Assembly (NCBI RefSeq): GCF_004134865.1
Contig: NZ_SDPO01000002.1
Coordinates: forward strand, 620,001-684,000
Origin: Agromyces fucosus
GTDB taxonomy: Bacteria > Actinomycetota > Actinomycetes > Actinomycetales > Microbacteriaceae
Direction of reading: 5' to 3'
Length of the DNA: 64,000 nt
Below the pieces are notes generated by a model. It saw nothing but the letters and a program-made list of their open reading frames with translations, was not told the origin of the DNA and did no database searches. Position numbers and translations under genes: made by a program. Of the stretch, positions 40,240-48,775 are shown in pieces (the stretch's first letter is position 1; every line of letters starts with the position of its first letter).

Positions 40240-40269
40240 TTGCGGAGATTCGTATCCTGTGCCTATCTT
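40240..40269 (+). promoter_or_regulatory. Candidate promoter of the alpha-amylase gene
   Basis: TTGCGG (40240-40245), 18 nt spacer, TATCTT (40264-40269). It leaves a leader of about 100 nt. Confidence 0.4.
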
Positions 40270-40376
40270 TGGGGACAGTCGTCGTTGTGACGCGGCTGCC
40301 GCATCGACGCGGCGGCGGCGCGATCCTCTGGACTCCCGGCCTGAGATTCGCTGATCTCTGAAGGAACTCATTCCAC

Positions 40377-42488
40377 ATGACCGATCACAGACACGCCGAG
40401 GCGACGGCTGTCGCGGGGGTTCGCAAGCGCTTGCGGTTCTCTGCCGCAATCGCACTCGTCGCCCTCCTCGCCGCATTCATGACCGCACTGCCCGGAACGA
40501 GCTCCGACCGCGCTGAGGCGGCCGCACCGGGTCCACGCGACACCACCGCCGTGCTCTTCTCGTGGACATGGAACGCCATCGCGCGCGAGTGCACCGACAA
40601 TCTGGGACCCGCCGGCTACGGCTTCGTGCAGACCTCGCCCCCGCAGGAGCATGTGCAGGGTTCCGAGTGGTGGACGTACTACCAGCCGGTGAGCTACAAG
40701 GTCGAGTCCCGGCTCGGCACTCGCGCCGAATTCAAGGCCATGGTCGACACCTGCCACAGCGCCGGCGTCAAGGTGATCGCCGATGCCGTCGTCAACCACA
40801 TGAGCGGCAAGAGCGCGGGGGGCACGGGCTGGGCGGGCTCGACGTTCCAGCACTACGACTACCCCGGCATCTACCAGTCGCAGGACTTCCACTCGTGTCG
40901 ACGTGACATCGCGAGCTACCAGAACCGCTGGGAGGTCCAGGAGTGCAACCTCGTGAACCTCTCCGACTTGGACACCGGTTCCGAGTACGTGCGCGGGCGC
41001 ATCGCCGGATACCTGAACGACCTGGTCGGCCTCGGCGTCGACGGCTTCCGCATCGACGCCGTGAAGCACATCTCGGCCGCCGACATGCAGGGCATCATGA
41101 GCAAGGTGAACGACCGCGCTCGCCTCTACATCGTGCAGGAGGTCATCCGGGCGAACGAGCCGATCCAGCCCGAGGAATACCTGAGCAACGGCGACATCCA
41201 CGAGTTCGCGTACGCGCGCAAGCTCAAGGAGGCGTTCGGCAGCGGCACCATCAACTGGCTCATCTCAGGCGCCGGCATCGGCCCGAGCTGGTCGGGCTTC
41301 CTGCAGAACTCCAATGCGGCGGTCTTCGTCGACAACCACGACACGGAGCGCAACGGCGAGACCCTCAGCTATCGGGACGGCTCCTCGTACGACCTCGCAC
41401 AGATCTTCACCCTGGCCTGGAACTACGGCTCGCCCTCGATCCACTCCGGGTACGAGTTCTCGAACAAGGAGGCGGGCCCTGCGCTCGCCGGCAACGGCGA
41501 GGTCATCGACCCGGTATGCGGGCAGAACGGCTGGACGTGCAAGCACGCCCAGACCTCGATCGAGAACATGGTCGGCTTCCGAACCGCCACCTACGGCTCT
41601 GCCATCTCGAACAAGTGGGACAACGGATCGAACGCGATCGCGTTCGGCCGCGGCGACAAGGGCTTCGTGGCGATCAACCGGGGCGGCGGCAGCATCGACC
41701 GTTCGTGGCAGACCTCGCTTCCCGCGGGCTCCTACTGCAACGTCATCGTCGGCACCCCGACGAGCAGCGGATGCAGCGCCGGGGGCGTCGTGACCGTCGA
41801 CTCGAGTGGTCGCTTCACCGCCTCCGTGGGTGGCAACGGCGCGCTCGCGCTTCACGTCGGCGCGAAGGCGGGCGGATCCGGCGGGGTCGACCCGGGCCCG
41901 GGGACGGGTGCTTCGATGACCGTCTTCTACTCGACTTCGAAGGGCTGGTCCGGCTACAACATGCACTATCGGATCGGCTCCGGGCCCTGGACGGCCGCTC
42001 CGGGCGTCGGCATGACCGCCGCCTGCACCGGGTGGGTGTCGAAGACGATCGACCTCGGCACCGCCTCCGGTATCACCGCAGCGTTCAACAACGGCTCGGG
42101 AACGTGGGACAACAACAACGGAGCCGACTACGTCGTGACGGGGCAGGTCGTCACCGTGAACAACGGTGCCGTCGGCTCGACGAACCCGTGCGGGACGCCC
42201 TCGTCGAGCACGACGACCGTGTACTACGCGACATCCTGGTCGAGCGCCAACATCCACTACCGCGTCGGCGACGGCGCCTGGACCCAGCCGCCGGGCGTCG
42301 GCATGATGAACGCCTGCGCGGGCTGGAAGTCGAAGTCGATCGACCTCGGTTCCGCGTCGAGCATCACCGCGGCGTTCAACGACGACTCCGGCACGTGGGA
42401 CAACCACGGCGGGCAGGACTACACGATCGGGGCCGGGTCGGTGAAGGTCGCCAACGGCACCGTGACCGCCGGCAACCCGTGTAGCTGA
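40377..42488 (+). CDS. Secreted alpha-amylase (GH13) with tandem C-terminal starch-binding modules
   Basis: Endo-acting alpha-1,4-glucanase, 703 residues. A Sec signal with a long n-region (helix ~20-45, AEAAA cleavage) leads to the GH13 barrel: VIADAVVNHMSG, DGFRIDAVKH (nucleophile Asp227), YIVQEVI (acid/base Glu255), VDNHDTER (Asp322). After the beta C-domain and a Gly/Pro linker come two ~85-residue repeats (VFYSTSKGWSGYNMHYRIG; VYYATSWSSANIHYRVG) of CBM25/26-like type, each with a Cys pair. A LacI-type palindrome lies within the signal-peptide codons. Confidence 0.95.
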   Translation: MTDHRHAEATAVAGVRKRLRFSAAIALVALLAAFMTALPGTSSDRAEAAAPGPRDTTAVLFSWTWNAIARECTDNLGPAGYGFVQTSPPQEHVQGSEWWTYYQPVSYKVESRLGTRAEFKAMVDTCHSAGVKVIADAVVNHMSGKSAGGTGWAGSTFQHYDYPGIYQSQDFHSCRRDIASYQNRWEVQECNLVNLSDLDTGSEYVRGRIAGYLNDLVGLGVDGFRIDAVKHISAADMQGIMSKVNDRARLYIVQEVIRANEPIQPEEYLSNGDIHEFAYARKLKEAFGSGTINWLISGAGIGPSWSGFLQNSNAAVFVDNHDTERNGETLSYRDGSSYDLAQIFTLAWNYGSPSIHSGYEFSNKEAGPALAGNGEVIDPVCGQNGWTCKHAQTSIENMVGFRTATYGSAISNKWDNGSNAIAFGRGDKGFVAINRGGGSIDRSWQTSLPAGSYCNVIVGTPTSSGCSAGGVVTVDSSGRFTASVGGNGALALHVGAKAGGSGGVDPGPGTGASMTVFYSTSKGWSGYNMHYRIGSGPWTAAPGVGMTAACTGWVSKTIDLGTASGITAAFNNGSGTWDNNNGADYVVTGQVVTVNNGAVGSTNPCGTPSSSTTTVYYATSWSSANIHYRVGDGAWTQPPGVGMMNACAGWKSKSIDLGSASSITAAFNDDSGTWDNHGGQDYTIGAGSVKVANGTVTAGNPCS
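40422..40435. promoter_or_regulatory. Second LacI-type operator inside the amylase coding start
   Basis: CGCAAGCGCTTGCG, a perfect 14-bp palindrome, 203 bp centre-to-centre from the first operator; such spacing allows DNA looping. Confidence 0.65.
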
Positions 42489-42493
42489 GAGAC

Positions 42494-42525
42494 CTCACGG
42501 CAGCCGAGACTTTCGGCGCCGTGAG
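42494..42525 (+). terminator. Terminator hairpin of the alpha-amylase gene
   Basis: CTCACGGC...GCCGTGAG (8 bp) continued by GCCGA/TCGGC (5 bp) with a 5-nt loop, starting 5 nt after the stop codon; no T run. Confidence 0.65.
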
Positions 42526-42600
42526 CCGGGAAGGGCGGCACCGGGGCGAGCGATCGCACCGGTGCCGCTCTGAACTCCTTCAGGCTCGAGTCGTGCCCGC

Positions 42601-43596
42601 TCAGAGCCCCGAGTACGCGTGCAGTCCCTTGAAGAAGAGGTTCACGACGGTGAAGTTGAACAGCACCGTCGAGAAGCCGATGATCGCGAGCCAAGCCGAG
42701 CGCGAGCCCCGCCATCCGCGCGTGGCACGGGCGTGGATGTAGCCGGCGTAGACCACCCAGATGATGAAGGTCCACACCTCCTTGGTGTCCCAGCCCCAGT
42801 ACCGACCCCAGGCCTTCTCAGCCCAGATCGAGCCGGCCATGAGGGTGAAGGTCCACATGATGAAGCCGATGATGTTGATGCGGTACGCGAGGTTCTCGAG
42901 CGTGACCGAGTCGGGCAGCGTCGCGAGGAACGTGAGCTTCACGGCCTTCGCCGTCGCTGCGATCGACTCGCGGCGGGCCTGCATGAGCTGCACGACCGAG
43001 AGCGCGAAGCCGAGGGCGAAGAGGCCGACCGACGCACTCGCCACGAACACGTGGATGACGAGCCACACCGACTGCAGCGCCGGCGGCAGCGGGATCGGGC
43101 TGACGTAGAAGTTGAGAGCGGCGATACCGAGCAGCACGAGCACGAGGCCCGTGATGAACGTGCCGAGGAACCGCAGGTCCTGCTTCACGACCACGAGCAC
43201 GACGAGGAACACCGTGGTGATGATGAGCGTGCCGGTGAGCGCGAACTCGTACATGTTCGCCCACGGCACCCGGCCCGCGGCGAGGCCGCGCAGCACGTCG
43301 GCCGAGAGGTGCAGGATCCAGGCGAGCACCGTCATCGCGACGCCGACGCGCAGCGAGGGCGAACGGCCGTAGGCGACGGATGCCGCCGGCTTCGCCGCGC
43401 CTGCCGAGCGGGGGCTGGAGGGTGCACCGACCGCGACCGTCTCTTTGACCTCGACGCGAGCCGCGGCATCCGCCGCCGCCGTGGCCGCTGCCGAACGCCG
43501 CGCGAGGTCGATCGAGAACGCGATGAACGCGATCGCGTACACGACCATGGCCGAGTACACGCAGAGAATGGAGATCTCGTCGAGGGTCAACTGCAC
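42601..43596 (-). CDS. ccsB: Cytochrome c biogenesis protein CcsB (CcsA/ResC type)
   Basis: Heme-handling membrane protein of class II cytochrome c maturation, 331 residues, about eight helices. WGRYWGWDTKEVWTFIIWVVYAGYIHAR is the tryptophan-rich heme-binding WWD-like motif; conserved histidines occur in AWILHLSADV, VIHVFVAS and YIHAR. It works with ResB. GTG 43596 is 6 nt from a TAAGGT box that overlaps the resB stop, so it has its own leaderless transcript besides read-through. Confidence 0.95.
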   Translation of the reverse strand: MQLTLDEISILCVYSAMVVYAIAFIAFSIDLARRSAAATAAADAAARVEVKETVAVGAPSSPRSAGAAKPAASVAYGRSPSLRVGVAMTVLAWILHLSADVLRGLAAGRVPWANMYEFALTGTLIITTVFLVVLVVVKQDLRFLGTFITGLVLVLLGIAALNFYVSPIPLPPALQSVWLVIHVFVASASVGLFALGFALSVVQLMQARRESIAATAKAVKLTFLATLPDSVTLENLAYRINIIGFIMWTFTLMAGSIWAEKAWGRYWGWDTKEVWTFIIWVVYAGYIHARATRGWRGSRSAWLAIIGFSTVLFNFTVVNLFFKGLHAYSGL

Positions 43597-43602
43597 TGTT
43601 CT

Positions 43603-43608
43603 ACCTTA
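43603..43608 (-). promoter_or_regulatory. -10 box of ccsB overlapping the resB stop (leaderless type)
   Basis: TAAGGT on the minus strand, 6 nt before GTG 43596; its first three bases are the resB stop TAA. Confidence 0.5.
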
Positions 43609-45381
43609 CGTCGAAGATTTCTCGGGAGCATCTGCGGCCGAGTTCGAGTTCGAAGTGGAACGGGCGGATGCCGCGGGGCCGGCGTGCTTGTCGGCGAAGC
43701 CGGTCACGGCGTCTTCGAGACCGGGGTCCTCGCCGCGGGCGAGTGCGGCGTACTCGAGCACGACCCGGCCGTCGGGCTTCGTCACGGCCTTCACCCACAT
43801 GCGGCGGCGGGGCACGAAGAGCGAGACGAGCAGCCCGCCGAGGATGAGCGCGGCGAAGGCGAGCACCCACATCTGGGTCGGGTCGTGGTGGATGTCGAAG
43901 CTCGCGAAGCGCGAGACGCTCTGCGCGTAGTTGCGACCCTCGGCGTCGGCGGAGTCGGCGTCGGTGTCGCTCACGTCGACCGCGGGCGCAGCCCCCGGGG
44001 AGACGTCGTCGAAGGTCACCGTGCCGAGGCCGTTCGGCAGCTCGGCGGTCTCGCCGGGCTTCAGCTCGATCGAGTCGACGCCCGTCTTGCCGCCGGTCAG
44101 CTGCTCGAGGGTCGACGTGTCGAGCGAGTACACCGAGGTGGGCGTGCCGTCGTCGATGCCGAGGTCGCCCTCGTAGACGTTGAGCGTCAGCACCGGCAGG
44201 ATCAGGTCGGGGTAGCTCGAGGTGTACGCCCCCGAGGTGAGCTCGGTCTGCGTCGGGTAGAAGAAGCCGACCATGCCGAGCTGTTCGGGCATGCCGTCGG
44301 GCACCTTCACGACGCCGATCGAGGTGAGGTTCGCGTCCTGCGGCAGGAACGGCACGGCGTCGGTGAACACGACGTCGCCCTCGGCGTTCTTCACGGTGAT
44401 GGTCGGCGCGTAGCCGTTGCCGAGCAGGTAGACGTCGGTGCCGTGCGTGTAGAGCGGCTCGTTGACCTTCACCGTGCGGTCTTCGGGCTCGCCGTCCTGG
44501 CCCTGCACGGTCACGTGCGCCGTGAAGTCGATGGGCTGGCCGATCGCGTCCTGGTTGCGCGTCTCGTACACCGCGTCGAGGCTCTCGAGCGAGAGCCGGT
44601 ACGGCGTCAACCGGGTGTCGGTGAAGAAGCGTCCGGGATTGAACGAGTCGTAGGCGGCGAGCGTGTTGACGAAGGTCTGGCCCTCGACGATCACCCGCTG
44701 GCCCGAGAAACCGAAGCCGCCGCCGAAGCCGACGGCCACGAGCACGCCGACGAGCGCGCTGTGGAAGACGAGGTTGCCGGTCTCGCGGAGGTAGCCGCGC
44801 TCGGCCGACACGGAGGGCTCGCCCCGCAGTTCGTACTGCTCGACGCGGTAGCCCGACTGACGCAGCTGCTTGGCCGCCGAGTCGATCGCGGCTGCAGCGG
44901 TCTCGCCCTCGGGCAGCGCGCGCTCGGTGTAGCCGGCGAGGCGCGAGAGCCGCACCGGGGTGCGCGGCGGCCGCGCTCGCAGCGCCTCGAAGTGGTGCTT
45001 CGTGCGCGGGATGATGCAGCCGATGAGCGAGACGAAGAGCAGCAGGTAGATCGCCGAGAACCACACCGAGGTGTAGACGTCGAACATCTGCACGCCGTCG
45101 AGGATCGGCGCGAGCCGCGGGTTGTCGTCGAAGTACTGGGTGACGCCGTTCGGGTCGCTCGAGCGCTGCGGCACGAGCGAGCCGGGCACCGCGGCGATCG
45201 CGAGCAGCAGGAGCAGGAGCAGCGCGGTGCGCATGCTCGTGAGCTGCCGCCAGGCGAAGCGCAGCCAGCCCACGAAGCCGAGCTTCGGCTGGTTGACGGG
45301 CGTCTCACCGGGGTCGGCCTCGGTCGAGTCGATGTGGTCGGCGGGCCGAGAAGGCGCGCCGGGATCAGATTGCGGGGACAA
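43606..45381 (-). CDS. resB: Cytochrome c biogenesis protein ResB (Ccs1)
   Basis: 591-residue membrane partner of CcsB in heme export and ligation. Three N-terminal helices ([23 protein letters not shown] is typical), a long extracytoplasmic domain with [22 protein letters not shown] and a final helix near 515-535 followed by VPRRRMWVK. The apparent start is TTG 45381, overlapping ccdA by 17 nt; a later start is possible. The Asp/Ser-rich C-terminus is probably disordered. Confidence 0.92.
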   Translation of the reverse strand: MSPQSDPGAPSRPADHIDSTEADPGETPVNQPKLGFVGWLRFAWRQLTSMRTALLLLLLLAIAAVPGSLVPQRSSDPNGVTQYFDDNPRLAPILDGVQMFDVYTSVWFSAIYLLLFVSLIGCIIPRTKHHFEALRARPPRTPVRLSRLAGYTERALPEGETAAAAIDSAAKQLRQSGYRVEQYELRGEPSVSAERGYLRETGNLVFHSALVGVLVAVGFGGGFGFSGQRVIVEGQTFVNTLAAYDSFNPGRFFTDTRLTPYRLSLESLDAVYETRNQDAIGQPIDFTAHVTVQGQDGEPEDRTVKVNEPLYTHGTDVYLLGNGYAPTITVKNAEGDVVFTDAVPFLPQDANLTSIGVVKVPDGMPEQLGMVGFFYPTQTELTSGAYTSSYPDLILPVLTLNVYEGDLGIDDGTPTSVYSLDTSTLEQLTGGKTGVDSIELKPGETAELPNGLGTVTFDDVSPGAAPAVDVSDTDADSADAEGRNYAQSVSRFASFDIHHDPTQMWVLAFAALILGGLLVSLFVPRRRMWVKAVTKPDGRVVLEYAALARGEDPGLEDAVTGFADKHAGPAASARSTSNSNSAADAPEKSST

Positions 45382-46117
45382 AACCCGTGATCACCGCCTG
45401 CAGTTCGTACATCCAGATGGACCAGATGCCCGTCACCATGAGCACGCCGATCACGATGAGCAGCGCACCTCCCGCGATGTTGATCGCGCGGATGTGACGA
45501 CGGAGGAAGGCGAGCGAGCCCGTGACCCAGCTGAAGCCGGCTGCCACGAGGAGGAAGGGGATGCCGAGGCCCACGCAGTACGCGAGGCCGAGCAGCACGC
45601 CGCGGCCGGCCGAGGCGGAATCGGCGCTGAGGGCGAGCACGACGGCGAGGGTCGGGCCGATGCACGGCGTCCAGCCGAGCCCGAACACGATGCCGAGGAG
45701 CGGCGCCCCTGCCAGGCCGGTCGCCGGTCGCCACGACGGCTTGATCGTGCGCTGCAGGAAGGTGAACTGGCCGATGAAGACGAGTCCCATGACGATGAGC
45801 AGCACGCCGGCGACGCGCACGATCACGTCGGAGTAGCGCACGAGCCACGACCCGGCGAAGCCCGCGACGAGGTTGAAGCTCACGAAGACGACCGTGAACC
45901 CGACGATGAAGAGCAGCACGCCGAGCAGCAGCCGTCGGCGGTTCCTCCGCTCCGTCACGGCGTCGGCCGAGGCATCCGTGAAGCCGCCCAGGTAACCGAG
46001 GTAACCCGGCACGAGCGGCAGGACGCACGGCGAGAGGAACGAGACGAGGCCCGCAGCGATCGCGATCGGCATGGCCGCGAGCAACTGCCCGTTCAGCACG
46101 ATCTCGCCCGCGCCCAT
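45365..46117 (-). CDS. ccdA: Cytochrome c biogenesis protein CcdA
   Basis: Six-helix thiol:disulfide transporter, 250 residues. Redox Cys in [21 protein letters not shown] and in [19 protein letters not shown]. It passes electrons from cytoplasmic thioredoxin to the ResA-like protein encoded 3 nt upstream, which keeps apocytochrome c cysteines reduced. Confidence 0.95.
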   Translation of the reverse strand: MGAGEIVLNGQLLAAMPIAIAAGLVSFLSPCVLPLVPGYLGYLGGFTDASADAVTERRNRRRLLLGVLLFIVGFTVVFVSFNLVAGFAGSWLVRYSDVIVRVAGVLLIVMGLVFIGQFTFLQRTIKPSWRPATGLAGAPLLGIVFGLGWTPCIGPTLAVVLALSADSASAGRGVLLGLAYCVGLGIPFLLVAAGFSWVTGSLAFLRRHIRAINIAGGALLIVIGVLMVTGIWSIWMYELQAVITGFVPAI

Positions 46118-46120
46118 GCG

Positions 46121-46714
46121 CTAGGCCTGCTCGGCGAGGAGGTCGTCGATGATCGTCTGCAGGATGGAGGCGTCCTTCAACTGGCCGAGCACGCGCGCGG
46201 CGACCCGGCCGTCCTGGTCGAGGACGATCGTCGTCGGCACGGCGGCGGGCGGCACGCGGCCCGCGAACGCGAGCTGCGCCTCGCCGGTCTCGACGTCGAG
46301 GACCGAGGGGTACGTGATGCCGTACTTCTCCTCGAACGGCGCGGCGGTGCCCGCCTGGTCGCGCACGTTCACGCCGACGAAGCTCACGTCGACGGGGTCG
46401 ACCGCCTCGTGCACCTCCTGCAGGATGGGCGCCTCGGCGCGGCACGGCGCGCAGCCGGCGTACCAGAAGTTGACGACCTGCACCTTGCCCGCGTCATCCG
46501 CCGAGTCGTACTGCTCGCCCTCGACGGTCTCGCCCGTGAACTCGATCGCGTCGCTGCGATCGGCGGAGTCGTAGATCGTGATCGTGCCGTCGCCGGCGAT
46601 GTAGTTCTTGCTGCTGCCCTCACGGAACTGGTCGGCGAGCGGGTCGCTCGTGCACCCCGTGAGCAGCAGGGCGGATGCCACGGCGACCGCCGTCAACGAC
46701 CAACGAGCGCGCAT
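46121..46714 (-). CDS. TlpA/ResA-like thioredoxin-fold lipoprotein
   Basis: 197 residues. Lipoprotein signal with lipobox LLLTGC (Cys about 21), then a thioredoxin fold with active site WYAGCAPCRAEAP, EEKYGITYPSVLD and the cis-Pro loop AAVPTTIVLD. It likely reduces apocytochrome c, fed by CcdA. ATG 46714 overlaps the stop of the upstream phosphatase gene by one base. Confidence 0.93.
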   Translation of the reverse strand: MRARWSLTAVAVASALLLTGCTSDPLADQFREGSSKNYIAGDGTITIYDSADRSDAIEFTGETVEGEQYDSADDAGKVQVVNFWYAGCAPCRAEAPILQEVHEAVDPVDVSFVGVNVRDQAGTAAPFEEKYGITYPSVLDVETGEAQLAFAGRVPPAAVPTTIVLDQDGRVAARVLGQLKDASILQTIIDDLLAEQA

Positions 46715-47358
46715 CACACTGCTCCTACGTCTGTGGCCTGGGCGGAGAGTCCCGCCGCAGGGTCGGTGTAGCCGACCTCGACGAACCGGTCGCCGCGTCG
46801 CTCGAGCGTCGTGATGCTCGAGAGACCGCAGCGCCGGCGCCGCGGGTCGTGCGCGAGCGAGAGTCCGGCGAGGCGCCGGTGCACCATCCAGATCGGCAGC
46901 TGGTGGCTGACGATGACGACGTCGCCGCCGTCGGCCGCCTCCCACGCATCGCCGATGGCGGCGAGCATGCGGTCGGCGATCGAGCGGAAGGGCTCGCCCC
47001 AGCTGGGCTCCCACGGGTTCACGAGCAGCGGCCAGTTGCGGATGTCCCGGAGCGCGCCGTCGGCGCCGCGCATGCGCTTGCCCTCGAAGCGGTTCTCGGG
47101 CTCGATCACGCGCTCGTCGAGCAGCGGCTCGAGGGCGAAGGCCGTGGCGATCGGCTCGGCCGACTGCTGGGTCCGCTGCAGCGGTGAGGAGACGAGGGCG
47201 GTGACGGGTCGATCGCGGGCGACGAGGTCGTCGGCGGCGGCCTGCGCCATGCTGCGACCGAGGTCGGAGAGGCCGAATCCCGAGAGTCGTCCGTAGAGCA
47301 CGCCCTGCGGGTTGAACACCTCGCCATGGCGCACGAGATGGATCTGCTCGGCCGGCAC
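46714..47358 (-). CDS. Histidine phosphatase family protein
   Basis: 214 residues of the phosphoglycerate mutase-like superfamily. Catalytic HLVRHGE at the N-terminus (RHG), Arg in SSPLQRTQQSAEP, acid Glu in the middle helix and second His in VIVSHQLPIW. A broad-specificity phosphatase is likely; the gene commonly heads this cytochrome biogenesis cluster in actinobacteria. GTG 47358 stands 7 nt from TAGACT; a longer version would run under the divergent aspS promoter. Confidence 0.9.
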   Translation of the reverse strand: MPAEQIHLVRHGEVFNPQGVLYGRLSGFGLSDLGRSMAQAAADDLVARDRPVTALVSSPLQRTQQSAEPIATAFALEPLLDERVIEPENRFEGKRMRGADGALRDIRNWPLLVNPWEPSWGEPFRSIADRMLAAIGDAWEAADGGDVVIVSHQLPIWMVHRRLAGLSLAHDPRRRRCGLSSITTLERRGDRFVEVGYTDPAAGLSAQATDVGAV

Positions 47359-47365
47359 GGCTTCC

Positions 47366-47371
47366 AGTCTA
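47366..47371 (-). promoter_or_regulatory. -10 box of the histidine phosphatase-resA-ccdA-resB operon (leaderless type)
   Basis: TAGACT on the minus strand, 7 nt before GTG 47358. Confidence 0.5.
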
Positions 47372-47417
47372 GAGAGCGCGTTCCTTTGAATCCGCCGAGC
47401 GTCGGAACCCCCACGGG

Positions 47418-47423
47418 TAGGAT
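47418..47423 (+). promoter_or_regulatory. -10 box of aspS (leaderless type)
   Basis: TAGGAT, 8 nt before GTG 47432. Confidence 0.5.
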
Positions 47424-47431
47424 GGTCGATC

Positions 47432-48775
47432 GTGAGTACCCGCACCCTCGTCAAGAACCTCGCCGCTCTCCCCGACGGCCCCGTCACCGTGTCCGGATGG
47501 GTCGAGACCGTGCGCGATCAGAAGAAGGTGCAGTTCGTCATCCTTCGCGACGAGTCGGGTGCCGTGCAGCTCGTGAACCCGGCGACCCGCGAGGTCGAAG
47601 AGGGCGCCGACGCCGAGGCATCCGCTCGCCTGGCGACGACCGAGGCCATCTCGGCGCTCGCGCACGGCTCCTTCATCACCGTGACCGGCGAGCTGAAGCA
47701 CGACGAGCGCGTCAAGCTCGGCGGCCTCGAGGTGAAGCTCGCCTCGCTCGACGTCGTCACCGCTGCGAACCCCGAGACGCCGATCGCGGCGGACTCGAGC
47801 CTCGACAAGCGCATGGACTGGCGCTTCCTCGACCTGCGCCACCCCAAGCAGGCCCTCATCTTCCGCATCCAGACAACCTTCCTCCACGCGCTCCGCGGCG
47901 TGTGGGTCGAGAAGGGCCTCATCGAGATCCAGACCCCGAAGCTCATGGCCTCGGCGTCGGAGTCCCGCGCAGAGCTCTTCGAGGTCGAGTACTTCGAGGG
48001 CAAGGCGTACCTCGCGCAGAGCCCCCAGTTCTTCAAGCAGATGGCGCAGGCGGCCGGCTTCGGCGGCGTGTTCGAAGTGGGTCCCGCGTTCCGCGCCGAC
48101 CCCTCGTTCACCTCGCGTCACGCGACCGAGTTCACCTCGGTCGACACCGAGATCAGCTGGATCGACTCGCACGAAGACGTCATGGCCCTGCACGAGGAGC
48201 TCATGGTCGCCGGCTTCCAGGCCGTCGTCGACAAGCACGGCGCCGAGATCGCCGACCTCTTCGGCATCGAGCTCGCGGTGCCGTCGCGCCCCTTCCCGCG
48301 CATCCCGCTCGCCGAGGCGAAGCAGATCGTCGCCGACCGCGGCTACGTCATCCCCCGCGCCGACGACGACATGGACCCCGAGGGCGAGCGCCAGATCTCG
48401 GCGTACGTGAAAGAGGCGTTCGGCCACGACTTCGTCTTCCTCACCGACTACGCGGCGAGCATCCGGCCGTTCTACCACATGCGGCACGAGGGCGACCCGA
48501 GCCTCACGAACTCCTACGACCTCATCTACAACGGCGTCGAGATCTCGACGGGCGCGCAGCGCGAGCACCGCATCGACGTGCTCGTCGAGCAGGCGCGCGA
48601 CAAGGGCATGGACCCCGAGGAGCTCGAGTTCTACCTCGACTTCTTCCGCTACGGCGTGCCGCCGCACGGCGGCTTCGGCATGGGCCTCGCGCGCGTGCTG
48701 ATGCTCATGCTCGGCGAGACGTCGATCCGCGAGACCACGTACCTCTTCCGCGGCCCGACGCGCCTGCTGCCCTAA
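47432..48775 (+). CDS. aspS: Aspartate-tRNA ligase, short archaeal/non-discriminating type
   Basis: 447 residues, cytoplasmic class IIb synthetase. Anticodon-binding OB fold at the N-terminus (VSGWVETVRDQKKVQFVILRD), motif 2 VGPAFRADPSFTSRHATEF, motif 3 GFGMGLARVLMLMLG. It lacks the ~150-residue GAD insertion of the usual bacterial AspRS, hence the archaeal type, which in bacteria often also charges tRNA-Asn for GatCAB; that second role is inferred. The stop overlaps the convergent SulP stop by 3 nt. Confidence 0.94.
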   Translation: MSTRTLVKNLAALPDGPVTVSGWVETVRDQKKVQFVILRDESGAVQLVNPATREVEEGADAEASARLATTEAISALAHGSFITVTGELKHDERVKLGGLEVKLASLDVVTAANPETPIAADSSLDKRMDWRFLDLRHPKQALIFRIQTTFLHALRGVWVEKGLIEIQTPKLMASASESRAELFEVEYFEGKAYLAQSPQFFKQMAQAAGFGGVFEVGPAFRADPSFTSRHATEFTSVDTEISWIDSHEDVMALHEELMVAGFQAVVDKHGAEIADLFGIELAVPSRPFPRIPLAEAKQIVADRGYVIPRADDDMDPEGERQISAYVKEAFGHDFVFLTDYAASIRPFYHMRHEGDPSLTNSYDLIYNGVEISTGAQREHRIDVLVEQARDKGMDPEELEFYLDFFRYGVPPHGGFGMGLARVLMLMLGETSIRETTYLFRGPTRLLP

